A stretch of 64,000 nucleotides of DNA from positions 24,057-88,056 of the forward strand of contig CAKPYQ010000003.1 of assembly GCA_934203105.1 (NCBI GenBank), given 5' to 3'. Shown piece after piece: positions 49,028 through 57,729 of the stretch. The stretch comes from an uncultured Alphaproteobacteria bacterium. Its GTDB lineage: Bacteria; Pseudomonadota; Alphaproteobacteria; CAAHEQ01; UBA3637. A program made the translations under genes and the position numbers. Position 1 is the stretch's first letter. Every line of letters begins with the position of its first letter. The notes below the pieces were generated by a model. The model had not been told where the DNA came from, ran no database searches, and saw only the letters and a program-made list of their open reading frames with translations.

Positions 49028-51775
49028 ATGTTTGAATATTTGGGCTTTGATGGTGTGTGGCGTTCTTATCAACAAAAAGTGTTGGATAATTTACAACATC
49101 ATTTATCCGATAAAAAGTTGCATATTGTGGCCGCTCCCGGCGCCGGAAAAACCGTTTTAGGGTTGGAAGTTATTCGACGAATTGCAAAGCCTTGTTTGAT
49201 TTTGGCGCCGACAATTACAATCAAAAATCAATGGGAAGACCGCTTAAAACAGCTGTTTTTAAAAAAGCCCGAGATCGCAAAGGATTTAATTTCAACGGAT
49301 ATTTTATCGCCAAAAACAATTACAATAGCGACTTATCAAGGGCTTTTGGCTGGTCTTTGCGGTCAAAGGGAAGATGAAGATACGGGGCGGACTGTGGTGC
49401 CGGAAGCAGATGAATACGAAGATGTTGCTGGTGAGATATCTTTTTCACGGTTGAACCAGAAAAAAGCCAAGTTGTTAATTCAAAAGCTGGAAGAGCAAAA
49501 AATTGATTTATTATGCTTTGATGAAGCGCACCATTTAAGAAAAGAATGGTGGAAAGCTTTGGATTATGTTATGAAAAATTTAGTGCCGTCAACGACATTG
49601 TCATTGACCGCTACGCCGCCTTATGATGTTGATCAAAATGAATGGAACAGATATCAAGAATTATGCGGTCCGGTTGATGAATGCATCAGCATTCCTGAAT
49701 TGGTTAAAAACGGGGATTTATGTCCTCATCAAGATTTGATTTATTTTGCGCCTATTCGAAAAGAAGAATCCGTTGCCCAAGAGCAATATCAAAAAGATGC
49801 AAAACGTTTTTATTTGGATTTTATGTTTGACAGTGATTTTGCCAAAAAAGCTTTAAAGTTATTGATTTGGACAAAGCCCGAAAAATTTTTAGAATTGTTA
49901 TTTGAAGATCCCGATTTTTATATTGCTTTTGCATCTTATATAAATGCGATGCATCAACCGATTCCGAAAGCTTTTTTAAAGGTCTTTGATACAAAACAAG
50001 AAAACTTGCCCGAGTTTAATTTAATTCGTGCCGAAAGCTTTTTTAATAAGTTGATTTTTAAATACAGAGAAACTTTTCCGTCTTTATCGGCGGATATTGA
50101 CGCTTATCATCAAAAAGCTTTAAAAAGTCATTTGATATTCAATCAAAAAATTTATTTGTCACAAAATCCAAAAATGGTAAAGGCTATATCACGCAGTTTG
50201 GGAAAATTAGACGCGATTAAAGCTATTGTGGCGAAGGAAAGCCAAAACTTAAAAGGAAAATTAAGATTGGTTGTTTTGGCCGATTACATTAAAACGGAAG
50301 CCTTTACGTCGAAAATGGAAGCGTTAGGCGTGATTCCTATTTTTATGAGCTTGGCAAATATGCATTTAAAAGATATGGCAATCGGTGTTTTGACGGGAAA
50401 GATTATTATCATTCCGGAAAATAAAAAAGAAGCCTTAAAAAGCTTGATTGAAAGCATAAACGTTCCGTTAAAAAATATTTCATTTAAAACAGTGAAAAAT
50501 TTTCCTGAATATGTGGAGGTCATTCCAAAAGAAAGCTTAAAATCAAAAATTGTTCAATTGATTACGAAGTTGTTTAACCTTGGCGAGCTGAATATTTTGG
50601 TCGGTACCCAAGCTTTGTTGGGGGAAGGTTGGGACGCGCCGTCGCTCAATTCATTGATTTTGTCCTCTACGGTGGCTTCTTATATGCTGTCTAATCAAAT
50701 GCGCGGGCGCGCGATCCGCATTGACAAAACGAATCCGGATAAAGTTTCGCATATTTGGCATTTGGTCAGTATTCGTATTTACAATGTTGTTGATGAATTT
50801 ATGAAGGCCGTTTTTCAAAAAGAGTTGCAAAACGATATGGGTGATTTTGAAAAAGTGCGGCGCCGGTTTGAAGGTTATGAAGCGCCGGCACTTAAAGCGC
50901 CATACGAAATTCAAAATGGGATTGAACGGTGTTTAGGTGATGATTTGCAGGACATTTATCAAAAGATAATTGAAAAAGACTATTTGGAAAGTCAAACAAA
51001 AAAAATGCTCTCCTATCGTCGATCGGAAACAAAAAAAGCATGGCAAGACGGGCTGATAAACGGTACGGGAATGGGCGCTGCGCGTTTAAAGGTCGGTTTG
51101 GAAGTATCGACCAAAATGCAACTGAAAAAAAACTTTTTCTATGTGGACGGTTTTTTATCGAAAATGATGCAAGCCGGCGCTGTTTCGGCTTCTTGCGTAA
51201 CTCTTTTTTCAGATAAAATGTCAGGCAGGTGGAATGTTTTTGTGCTCGGTTGCGGAGCTGCCACTTTTTTAACTATGATGATTCCCGCGACGATTCGGCT
51301 GATCAGAACGGGTCGACCGGAGGGGATTTTAAAGCAAATTTCGATGGTCATTTTGGAAACATTGTATGAGATAGGTGCGATTTCGACAACCCCGAAAATG
51401 TCATCTTTGAACGTTAAGAAAGGCGATAAAGAATATTATATTGCGGCCGATACCTTATCCGACCGCGATAGCGCTGTTTTTGTACAAGCGTTGTCGGAAT
51501 TTTTAAACCCGATTGAAAATCCGCGTTATTTATTGGTGCGTAAGAATTTGACCAAAATCGGTTGGCAACAACTTGATTATTTTTCCGTTCCGGGGATTAT
51601 CGGATTAAAAATGAAAAATGTTTTGATATTTAAAAAGATGTGGAAACAGCGTTTAGGATCTTGTAACGTTATTTATACGCGTACGATAGAGGGGCATAAG
51701 ATATTATTAAAAGCGCAAATGCGTGCTTATTCAAACTTTCAAAAGCAGACCAAAAAATCCAACCGTTGGGAATAA
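49028..51775 (+). CDS. Large SF2 (DEAD/DEAH) helicase-like protein with a hydrophobic C-terminal segment
   Basis: A 915-residue protein. Motif I AAPGAGKT is at about residues 37-44, Ia LAPTITIKNQW, motif II FDEAHH near 164, III SLTATPP near 196, and motif VI SNQMRGRAIR near 556 with LLGEGWDAPSLN before it. Between the two RecA domains lies an unrecognised insertion of about 200 residues. Residues 712-765 contain two hydrophobic stretches that could span the membrane. The last 120 residues are a separate domain. It resembles orphan helicases of accessory and defence regions, but no partner gene is adjacent. Confidence 0.82.
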   Translation: MFEYLGFDGVWRSYQQKVLDNLQHHLSDKKLHIVAAPGAGKTVLGLEVIRRIAKPCLILAPTITIKNQWEDRLKQLFLKKPEIAKDLISTDILSPKTITIATYQGLLAGLCGQREDEDTGRTVVPEADEYEDVAGEISFSRLNQKKAKLLIQKLEEQKIDLLCFDEAHHLRKEWWKALDYVMKNLVPSTTLSLTATPPYDVDQNEWNRYQELCGPVDECISIPELVKNGDLCPHQDLIYFAPIRKEESVAQEQYQKDAKRFYLDFMFDSDFAKKALKLLIWTKPEKFLELLFEDPDFYIAFASYINAMHQPIPKAFLKVFDTKQENLPEFNLIRAESFFNKLIFKYRETFPSLSADIDAYHQKALKSHLIFNQKIYLSQNPKMVKAISRSLGKLDAIKAIVAKESQNLKGKLRLVVLADYIKTEAFTSKMEALGVIPIFMSLANMHLKDMAIGVLTGKIIIIPENKKEALKSLIESINVPLKNISFKTVKNFPEYVEVIPKESLKSKIVQLITKLFNLGELNILVGTQALLGEGWDAPSLNSLILSSTVASYMLSNQMRGRAIRIDKTNPDKVSHIWHLVSIRIYNVVDEFMKAVFQKELQNDMGDFEKVRRRFEGYEAPALKAPYEIQNGIERCLGDDLQDIYQKIIEKDYLESQTKKMLSYRRSETKKAWQDGLINGTGMGAARLKVGLEVSTKMQLKKNFFYVDGFLSKMMQAGAVSASCVTLFSDKMSGRWNVFVLGCGAATFLTMMIPATIRLIRTGRPEGILKQISMVILETLYEIGAISTTPKMSSLNVKKGDKEYYIAADTLSDRDSAVFVQALSEFLNPIENPRYLLVRKNLTKIGWQQLDYFSVPGIIGLKMKNVLIFKKMWKQRLGSCNVIYTRTIEGHKILLKAQMRAYSNFQKQTKKSNRWE

Positions 51776-51850
51776 GGTTTTGTAGCAAAAAAATACACTT
51801 GTAATCGATTTCAAATTAAATTAAGTTAGAACAAATGAAAGGATAAAAAA

Positions 51851-52027
51851 ATGAAAAAGGTAATAGCTTTATTATTTATGTTGGTTTGTGTTTCCTCTGC
51901 GGCGTTGGCTGAATGTCCGTGCAAAAAAGCGGCAATTGAAAAGGTTAAAGCGGCGGCTACGGCACAATCTGCATCAACGGACTGCACTTGTGGTGGAATG
52001 CAAGGCGGTACTTGTACTTGCAAATAA
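51851..52027 (+). CDS. Small exported Cys-rich protein
   Basis: A 58-residue protein: signal peptide MKKVIALLFMLVCVSSAALA, then a 38-residue mature chain ECPCKKAAIEKV...DCTCGGMQGGTCTCK with six Cys in three CxC pairs. A GAAAGGAT site precedes the ATG. The CxC pairs suggest metal binding or disulfides. It is short enough to be overlooked in annotation. Downstream, 52076-52096 can form a weak GGCG/CGCC hairpin with a T run. Confidence 0.65.
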   Translation: MKKVIALLFMLVCVSSAALAECPCKKAAIEKVKAAATAQSASTDCTCGGMQGGTCTCK

Positions 52028-52169
52028 CGCTTGATTTAAATGCGTACTTGTTTTAGGGCAGTTTTGCTTTTAAAGCGGGCGCAGGCGCCTGTTTTTATGA
52101 TTAAATAAACGCTTTGGCTTGCCTCTTATAAAATGGGGGCAAGCTAAACTATAAATAAACGCAAGAAAA

Positions 52170-52904
52170 TTACCGTGCTTGTGCTGTCGCTTTTGACAAA
52201 ATGTCGGTGGATACTTTGTTTATTTGAACCCTTTTTCCAAGTTGAGCCAATCGGGCATCAAGATACTTTAATTGTTCGATCGATAAATGTTTTTGCAACC
52301 TAAAATCTCCTGTGGGTTTGTAGGTTTGCATTTTCCCGTTTTTATCCGGTAAAGAGTATTCGCGTAAATAGCCGACCTTTGCAGCGACGGATCCTTCCGA
52401 AGCATCGCGGCAAAGCACGTCCGTATCTTCCAAAGTATAGCTGCCGCCCAATTTTTGGTTGTTGTCATATAAAGATACTTTCCATTTGTTTGGAGTATCG
52501 ATTACTTCAGTTGTCTCTGTTGGTTTGTAATTTTTCAATATATCCAAAACGGCTTGATCCCTTTTGTCGGGCGAAAGCTGTTTCGTTTTTTCCAGTTCAG
52601 AAGTTATTGTGTCAAGCGTTTGCGTTTTGATTTCAAAGTGTTCTTTTTTTAACAATGTGCGATTTTGGACTTTGTGGCCGTCGGCATCGAACAGGTCATA
52701 AGAGGTGCCTTGCGCTATTCCTTCCAACGGAATGGAGGGATATTCGGCTTTTAATTTTGATTTTTGCGCGCGGTTTTGATGAATGGCTTCTTGTTTGTTT
52801 TGCTCATTATTATTATCTTGCGGTTTTCCCATATTTGAAAAGCCCGTTGAAAGAAGTGCTGCCCCGACTAAAATACTCCGTCTGATTGTGTCCTTTAATC
52901 CCAT
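52170..52904 (-). CDS. Exported protein of unknown function
   Basis: A 244-residue protein with a basic N terminus and hydrophobic core (MGLKDTIRRSILVGAALLST), which may be a signal peptide. The rest is hydrophilic, rich in Lys, Gln, Asp and Thr, beginning with an Asn/Gln-rich linker. No known motif. ATG 52904 is favoured over 52916 because GGAG is then at the right distance. It has a near-consensus promoter. Confidence 0.68.
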   Translation of the reverse strand: MGLKDTIRRSILVGAALLSTGFSNMGKPQDNNNEQNKQEAIHQNRAQKSKLKAEYPSIPLEGIAQGTSYDLFDADGHKVQNRTLLKKEHFEIKTQTLDTITSELEKTKQLSPDKRDQAVLDILKNYKPTETTEVIDTPNKWKVSLYDNNQKLGGSYTLEDTDVLCRDASEGSVAAKVGYLREYSLPDKNGKMQTYKPTGDFRLQKHLSIEQLKYLDARLAQLGKRVQINKVSTDILSKATAQAR

Positions 52905-52936
52905 ATTGCGCTCCATTTAATTATATATCTTTTTAT

Positions 52937-52965
52937 ATTATATCTTAAAAAGTCGGTGAAAGCAA
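52937..52965 (-). promoter_or_regulatory. Promoter of the gene at 52170-52904
   Basis: Minus strand TTGCTT (52960-52965), 17 bases, TATAAT (52937-52942). Confidence 0.65.
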
Positions 52966-52966
52966 G

Positions 52967-53000
52967 AAAAAAAAATCCCTCCTTTGTTAACAAAGAAGGG
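52967..53000 (-). terminator. Minus-strand terminator at the left edge of the island
   Basis: Minus strand stem CCCTTCTTTG/CAAAGGAGGG (one GU pair), loop TTAA, then a run of nine T. No minus-strand gene directly upstream ends here; the nearest is the synthetase-like gene ending at 54831. Confidence 0.7.
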
Positions 53001-53101
53001 GAGAAATGGTGCGGGCTGCTTTGCGCTTATCGGACCCAAATGACAGAAAATCTGAAAGAAAAATTACGAAAAATATGTTGTAATTTTTATAAAAAAGAGA
53101 T

Positions 53102-53926
53102 ATGATAACTCACATAATTATGAGAAAAGATTATGAAGTTGCGAGATATCAAAGGTTAACTAAACCACTTATTGAATTGTCCGATGATGTGGTGGACATA
53201 GATAATTTTGCTCTTCCTTTGAAAAAAAATTGGTTTTTGGAATTACTTACGCAAAAACAACGTATAGGTATTTATGAGCGTTTTCTTCAATTGATAAAAA
53301 ATATTTCTAGCATTTTAGCTCTATTTTATAAAAATCATCCAAACTTAAAGATACTGCATATATCAGTTGGCGGGAGTTATTGTTATTCTGATCATAAGCC
53401 AATGGATATAGATTTTAATTTTATTGTTGAGGGTAGTTTTTTCTCATACTATGATATTTTTATTAATGATATGAAGGAAGTATTCTTTGATCCATCTATA
53501 AAAAAAATATCATTCATGATATTTGGCTATGATAATTTGAGGGGAAAAACATGTATCAATGATTCCATTCTCAGTCGTTCTTTTTTGCATACAGATATGA
53601 CAATACGAGAAGGAGTTATTATGCCAGCAAGAAATATTACAATTTATGGAAGGATTTTTAAAAATACACCGGTAAAAGATTTTAATTTCTTTACTCGTAT
53701 CTTGCGTCAATTATTTCAAGCAGAATTATTGTTAAAAAATGAAATCGGGTTAGAATATGAACCCTGACAAAGATTGTTAAAAGCCTTCTCTAGAATATGT
53801 GAAGCTGGCATTTTGCTTGCTGATTCAAGTAAAGAAAGGAAAAAATGGTTGAATAGCTCAATCAATGATTTAGATTTGAACTATTTTTGTTCACTTTTAA
53901 AACAAACAACGAAAGGAAAGCTACAC
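53102..53926 (+). pseudogene. Nucleotidyltransferase-like protein interrupted by an in-frame TGA
   Basis: The first 221 codons end at TGA (53765-53767), but the same frame stays open for 53 more codons (QRLLKAFSRICEAGILLADS and on) up to the next gene's RBS. Near residue 92 is VGGSYCYSDHKPMDIDFNF, resembling the GS...DxD motif of minimal nucleotidyltransferases. The region uses AGA, ATA and TTA codons more than its neighbours. Most likely a nonsense mutation (TGG or CGA to TGA); readthrough or a genuine shorter protein is possible. Confidence 0.6.
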
Positions 53927-54889
53927 ATGATGACACTACAAATTATTTCACCATCTAAAAGTGCATTTAGTTTAACTGATGAGAAAAAACAAAAATCTAT
54001 TGATTCGTTAAAAAAATATTTTAAAGAGATTACGTTTTCAAAATATTTTGCAGAAAAACCCACACATGGTATATCGGGTTCAATTTCACATCGAGTAGAG
54101 GATTTAAACAATGCATTTAAAAATTCGAATATTGATGTTATTATGGCTTATTCAGGTGGTTTTGATTGCAATAAACTGTTGGATCTAATAGATTGGAACA
54201 GTATTAAAAAGAATCCTAAGATTTTTTGTGGAATGTCGGATATAACGGTCTTATGTAATGCCATCTTTGCAAAAACAGGAATTGTCACATTCTTGGGACC
54301 TGTATTTTCACAGTTTGCAACATTTAATGATAATATCCATGATTTTTCTGTAGAGAGTTTTTACAAAATGTTGATGAACCATAAGATGGTTATTCCTACC
54401 AGTAAGATATGGAGTAATGATCGTTGGATAACACAAGAAGAAAAAAACTCAGATCATTTTATCTTTTTAAATAAAAAGGATTTTAGTGGGACACTTATTG
54501 GTGGAAATTTATCCTCTTTTGATTTATTGTTTCAAACACCTTATATGCCTAAAGCTAATAAAATTGTTTTGCTATTAGAAGAAGATGATCATATTTGCTC
54601 AATGCCGAACGGAATGGGGCCAGATTTATTTTTTGAAAGGGAATTAACCCATATAACTCAAATGGATTTTTTCCCGAAAGTCCAGGCCATACTAATAGGA
54701 CGATTTAAAAAAGAAAGTCATATAATTTCAGAAAAAATAAAAAAAATTATTCAGAATAATACGAAACTTAAAAATTTGCCTGTTTTCTATGGTTTAGATT
54801 TTGGTCATACAAATCCTGTTTTAACACTACCTATAGGCGGCCTGTGTCGGTATTCTGTTGAAAAGGATGAAATTTCTGTTTCTTTTTAG
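53927..54889 (+). CDS. S66-family peptidase, MccF-like
   Basis: A 320-residue serine peptidase. Start ATG 53927 follows GAAAGGAAAG. The nucleophile is Ser104 in CGMSDITVL; the Glu is in LLLEEDDHICSMPNGMGPD, and the His in YGLDFGHTNPVLTLPIG. The GHTxP ending and N-terminal LQIISPSKSAF fit the MccF branch, which cleaves aminoacyl-nucleotide toxins such as processed microcin C, rather than the LD-carboxypeptidase LdcA branch, though both share the triad. It is in frame with the interrupted gene upstream. Confidence 0.85.
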   Translation: MMTLQIISPSKSAFSLTDEKKQKSIDSLKKYFKEITFSKYFAEKPTHGISGSISHRVEDLNNAFKNSNIDVIMAYSGGFDCNKLLDLIDWNSIKKNPKIFCGMSDITVLCNAIFAKTGIVTFLGPVFSQFATFNDNIHDFSVESFYKMLMNHKMVIPTSKIWSNDRWITQEEKNSDHFIFLNKKDFSGTLIGGNLSSFDLLFQTPYMPKANKIVLLLEEDDHICSMPNGMGPDLFFERELTHITQMDFFPKVQAILIGRFKKESHIISEKIKKIIQNNTKLKNLPVFYGLDFGHTNPVLTLPIGGLCRYSVEKDEISVSF

Positions 54890-55932
54890 AATTTTGGATT
54901 AAAGATTGTACATTTATTTGTTGAATTAATTGAATTATTTGGCTTTGAAATGTTGGTGTTTTAGGCTGTTCCTTTTTTCCTAATATTTCTAACATTTCTT
55001 TAGCTTTGTTATCGTCTATCTTGGATATATTATTAAATGCGGAGGGGTGCCAATCTGCTGTTTTATCTTTAAATTTCAGGGAATATAACAGATAAAGTTG
55101 TTTTTGAGCCATAGACAACCTGTTCAATTCATTTTCAACTTCTACTTGATTAGTATTACGTATATATGGAAGATAAATTGTCATTAATTGTGAATTTGGA
55201 TGATGGATTTGGTGTAGAATGTTAATTAAAAAGCTTGGATAAATGCTGTGTTGACTTGCAAGAATGATTTTTTTAGGGTCATCCCATAACGAGGCATAGT
55301 TCGACCAAAAAAAGTCAACATCTAAATTATATTGTGTTCCATTTAAAGTGAAGGGGATGTTTGTATTTCGTTGTTTTGATATCAGGATATTTTTCTCAGT
55401 AAATTTTGAATTAAATTCATCAAGATCTCTTTGAGAATATAAAGGAAAAACCGGAGCTCTCGGTTTAATTAAATGAGGAATATGAAATAATAAAACTTTT
55501 TTTCTCTTCGACTAAACATGGCCTTTGACAAATTTTACACTTATGGAACTCTGATTCTTGATAGTTTGTTCGACCAGTTTTTGAATCCAAACTATCTTCT
55601 AAACAATCAATTCTTCCACAAGGACATAAAACAACCTTTCGTTTCGCTTCGAAAATATGTCCAGAAGATGTTAAATTTTCTATTAATTGATATAATTTTT
55701 CTTTGTTTTTATAGTCACTTGTCATTTGGTCTGTATGGATACCAAGATTTTGATATTCAGATTCTAAATATTTTACAAACTCGGACTGTTCTTTATAAGA
55801 ATCAATTAAATTTAAAAAAGTTAATGAAGTTGCATTTGCTTTTTTTGCTAATAATTCAGCCAAAAGTGGGGCGAGGTACATACCTCTTTTTTGATATGAA
55901 CTTGGTTTAATTGGAAGAGTTAATATTTTCAT
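54831..55932 (-). pseudogene. Mini class I aminoacyl-tRNA-synthetase-like protein, frameshifted at an A7 run
   Basis: Two frames (55932-55465 and the one ending at 54831) join if one A is removed from the run of seven at 55497-55503, giving about 366 residues. The first part has PSSYQKRGMYLAPLLAELLA, where class I enzymes have the HIGH region, then TSLTFLNLIDSYKEQS. A zinc-knuckle-like CPCGRIDC...CKICQRPC follows (residues 103-139), then NILISKQRNTNIPFTL, like the ISRQRxWGIP motif of IleRS/MetRS relatives. No KMSKS or tRNA-binding domain is seen. Low GC, same island as the MccF-like gene; 59 bases overlap that gene's 3' end. Confidence 0.55.
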
Positions 55933-56082
55933 TTTATGGCCTTATTTTAAAGCAATTAACATACTAAATAATTCTAAACTAAGTTAAATGTTTTGTCAAT
56001 AGAAAGTCCGATAGTTTATGATTTTTAGCAAATTTTGAAAGTCCAACTATCGGGCCCGGCGAAAGGCTTGCGGTTAAAAGAA

Positions 56083-56108
56083 AAAGCCCTCGTTTTATCG
56101 AGGGCTTT
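56083..56108 (-). terminator. Terminator of tRNA-Thr
   Basis: Perfect stem AAAGCCCTCG/CGAGGGCTTT (56083-56092 and 56099-56108); on the minus strand TTTTTCTTTT follows. Confidence 0.8.
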
Positions 56109-56114
56109 ATCACA

Positions 56115-56189
56115 TGGTGCCGCTGGTGAGAATCGGACTCACGACCCCACCCTTACCAAGGGTGTGCTCTACCACTGAGCCACAGCGGC
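56115..56189 (-). tRNA. tRNA-Thr (GGT)
   Basis: Acceptor GCCGCTG/CAGCGGC, D-arm GCTC/GAGC, anticodon stem CACCC/GGGTG with loop TTGGTAA (anticodon GGT), discriminator A, encoded CCA at 56115-56117. Its 3' end faces the low-GC island. Confidence 0.95.
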
Positions 56190-56206
56190 GCCGTAAAACA
56201 GTATCC

Positions 56207-56235
56207 TTTTTACGCAAGTTTATGTCGTTTGTCAA
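56207..56235 (-). promoter_or_regulatory. Promoter of tRNA-Thr
   Basis: Minus strand TTGACA (56230-56235), 17 bases, TAAAAA (56207-56212). Confidence 0.5.
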
Positions 56236-56243
56236 GTATAAAA

Positions 56244-57656
56244 TTACATATTTCTGATTTTTTGTGCTTCAAACGTTGTTAAAGGATCTTTATGTGGCGT
56301 TATTTTGCGCGTCGTCGGCAAGTCGGATAAATATTCTATCCTGTCCGGTAATTTCGTCAAATCCTTGGGCAGAGGGATAAAACGGGGGCTTTTTGTATTT
56401 TGAATTGAGTTGTTCAGCGCGTTAATTAAAACGGCGTCCTTCCAAATGCTCATCGTCATATAATTTAAAGTCGGATCATCGGCTTCAAAATAATGTTTGA
56501 TACTGTGGGGATCTTTGTCGCTGTTGGGGTTTAAGTTGTTCGCGATAAAGATTTTTTGATTGGCTTGCTCTTTTAATGTGGAAATGTAAAAATCATTTTT
56601 TCGGACTTCTTTTTTGTCGATGATCGGGGACAAAGAGTTATATGAGATCCCATCGTCCAAATGGATCAAATGGTGCGCATTAAAATGATTTTTATAATTA
56701 TTCGGATTGGCATAATATCCGATTGTCAACGTCGCAATTTGCGATTGGATAAAAGCGCTTTGTTCGGCGCTGAACCCCGTTTTGAGCATATCTTTGCTTA
56801 ACGCATTGGATATCATTTGTATCACCGATGCGCCAAAGCTGTACCCGATCATGTTGATCATACGCATATTTTTTGCGGCTTTTAACGTGGGGAGCTTGCG
56901 ACCGTTTTTATCGGTATATAAAGGCCGAAAATAGCGATGAACAAAACGATTGATATAGAAAATCGGACTGTCGACATCGGCGTCAATATAAGGGGAAATA
57001 AAGCCGTAAACATCATTGGCCAAATCAAAAGTATTTCCCGGATACCAAGCGGACAAAGTTTGTATTTGGGGCGTATCCGTGTGTGCTATGCCCAACGTTT
57101 GACGGATCAATTTACCAAAAGCATTGGCTTCTTTGGAATTGAAAGTATAACGTCCGGAAAAGCATAATAAAGTCGGGCTGCAAAACAATTTGTCCGATTC
57201 GTCCAAGGTAATGTATTCATAATGATTGTTTGTGTCTTTATCGGAAAAGCGGCGTAACAACGATATATTGGCTTGCCGATCCAACATTTGTTTTTGTTTG
57301 CTGTTATCCATAGCCGTGCAAAGCAGTGCTTTAATCGGGCGATTTGAACGCGGCGTGTTCATTTCTTCTTTCCACAAAAAATCGCAAGGCAATTCGCCCG
57401 CATAATTGGGGTTGTTTGCCAAATAGGGTGCTTTGGACAAAATAAACCGGACGCAATCAAATGGCGGTTCCGGCAACGTCAATAAATGGTGCAATAAATT
57501 GTTGCCAAGGTCATCAACCCGGTTCAGGTTTTCTTTATTCAAAGCAGTAAATAACTTTGTATTTAAGTCTTGTTTTTCTTGGGCGCTCATTAAAAAAGCA
57601 CCACTGTTTGCGTTTTGTTTTTGCCTGATTTGGCTGACTAAATCCAAAATAGCCAT
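56244..57656 (-). CDS. Alpha/beta-hydrolase-like protein with an ankyrin-like N-terminal segment
   Basis: A 470-residue protein. Residues 38-90 (NLNRVDDLGNNLLHHLLTLP and CVRFILSKAPYLANNPNYAG) resemble one to two ankyrin repeats. A hydrolase-like core has the nucleophile elbow GYSFG with Ser273 after NMRMINMI and a later HHLIHLDDG. There is no signal peptide. This build is seen in putative secreted effectors and lipases of host-associated bacteria, but the substrate and export are not shown. ATG 57656 follows an AAGGAT site. Confidence 0.65.
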   Translation of the reverse strand: MAILDLVSQIRQKQNANSGAFLMSAQEKQDLNTKLFTALNKENLNRVDDLGNNLLHHLLTLPEPPFDCVRFILSKAPYLANNPNYAGELPCDFLWKEEMNTPRSNRPIKALLCTAMDNSKQKQMLDRQANISLLRRFSDKDTNNHYEYITLDESDKLFCSPTLLCFSGRYTFNSKEANAFGKLIRQTLGIAHTDTPQIQTLSAWYPGNTFDLANDVYGFISPYIDADVDSPIFYINRFVHRYFRPLYTDKNGRKLPTLKAAKNMRMINMIGYSFGASVIQMISNALSKDMLKTGFSAEQSAFIQSQIATLTIGYYANPNNYKNHFNAHHLIHLDDGISYNSLSPIIDKKEVRKNDFYISTLKEQANQKIFIANNLNPNSDKDPHSIKHYFEADDPTLNYMTMSIWKDAVLINALNNSIQNTKSPRFIPLPKDLTKLPDRIEYLSDLPTTRKITPHKDPLTTFEAQKIRNM

Positions 57657-57729
57657 CGCGATTATATCCTTGATTTGAAAAAATGATGTTTATCAGGATA
57701 TATGAACAAGCGCCGTTTGTCAAGTTTTA

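Noticed and set aside
53765..53767. UGA recoded as tryptophan in this genome
   Set aside because: TGG is used for Trp throughout, and TGA is a true stop in era, rsmE, atpI and other genes where it overlaps the next start codon. The single interrupted gene is better explained by mutation or local readthrough.
53927..54889. LdcA-type LD-carboxypeptidase
   Set aside because: Not excluded, but the GHTNPVLTLPIG ending and the ISPSKSAF start fit the MccF branch better, and the synthetase-like neighbour supports this.
53006..56120. att sites flanking the tRNA-Thr island
   Set aside because: The only shared stretches are ATGGTGC (53006 and 56114) and the imperfect TATCGGRCCC (53029 and 56048). These are too short to claim a site, and no integrase is present.
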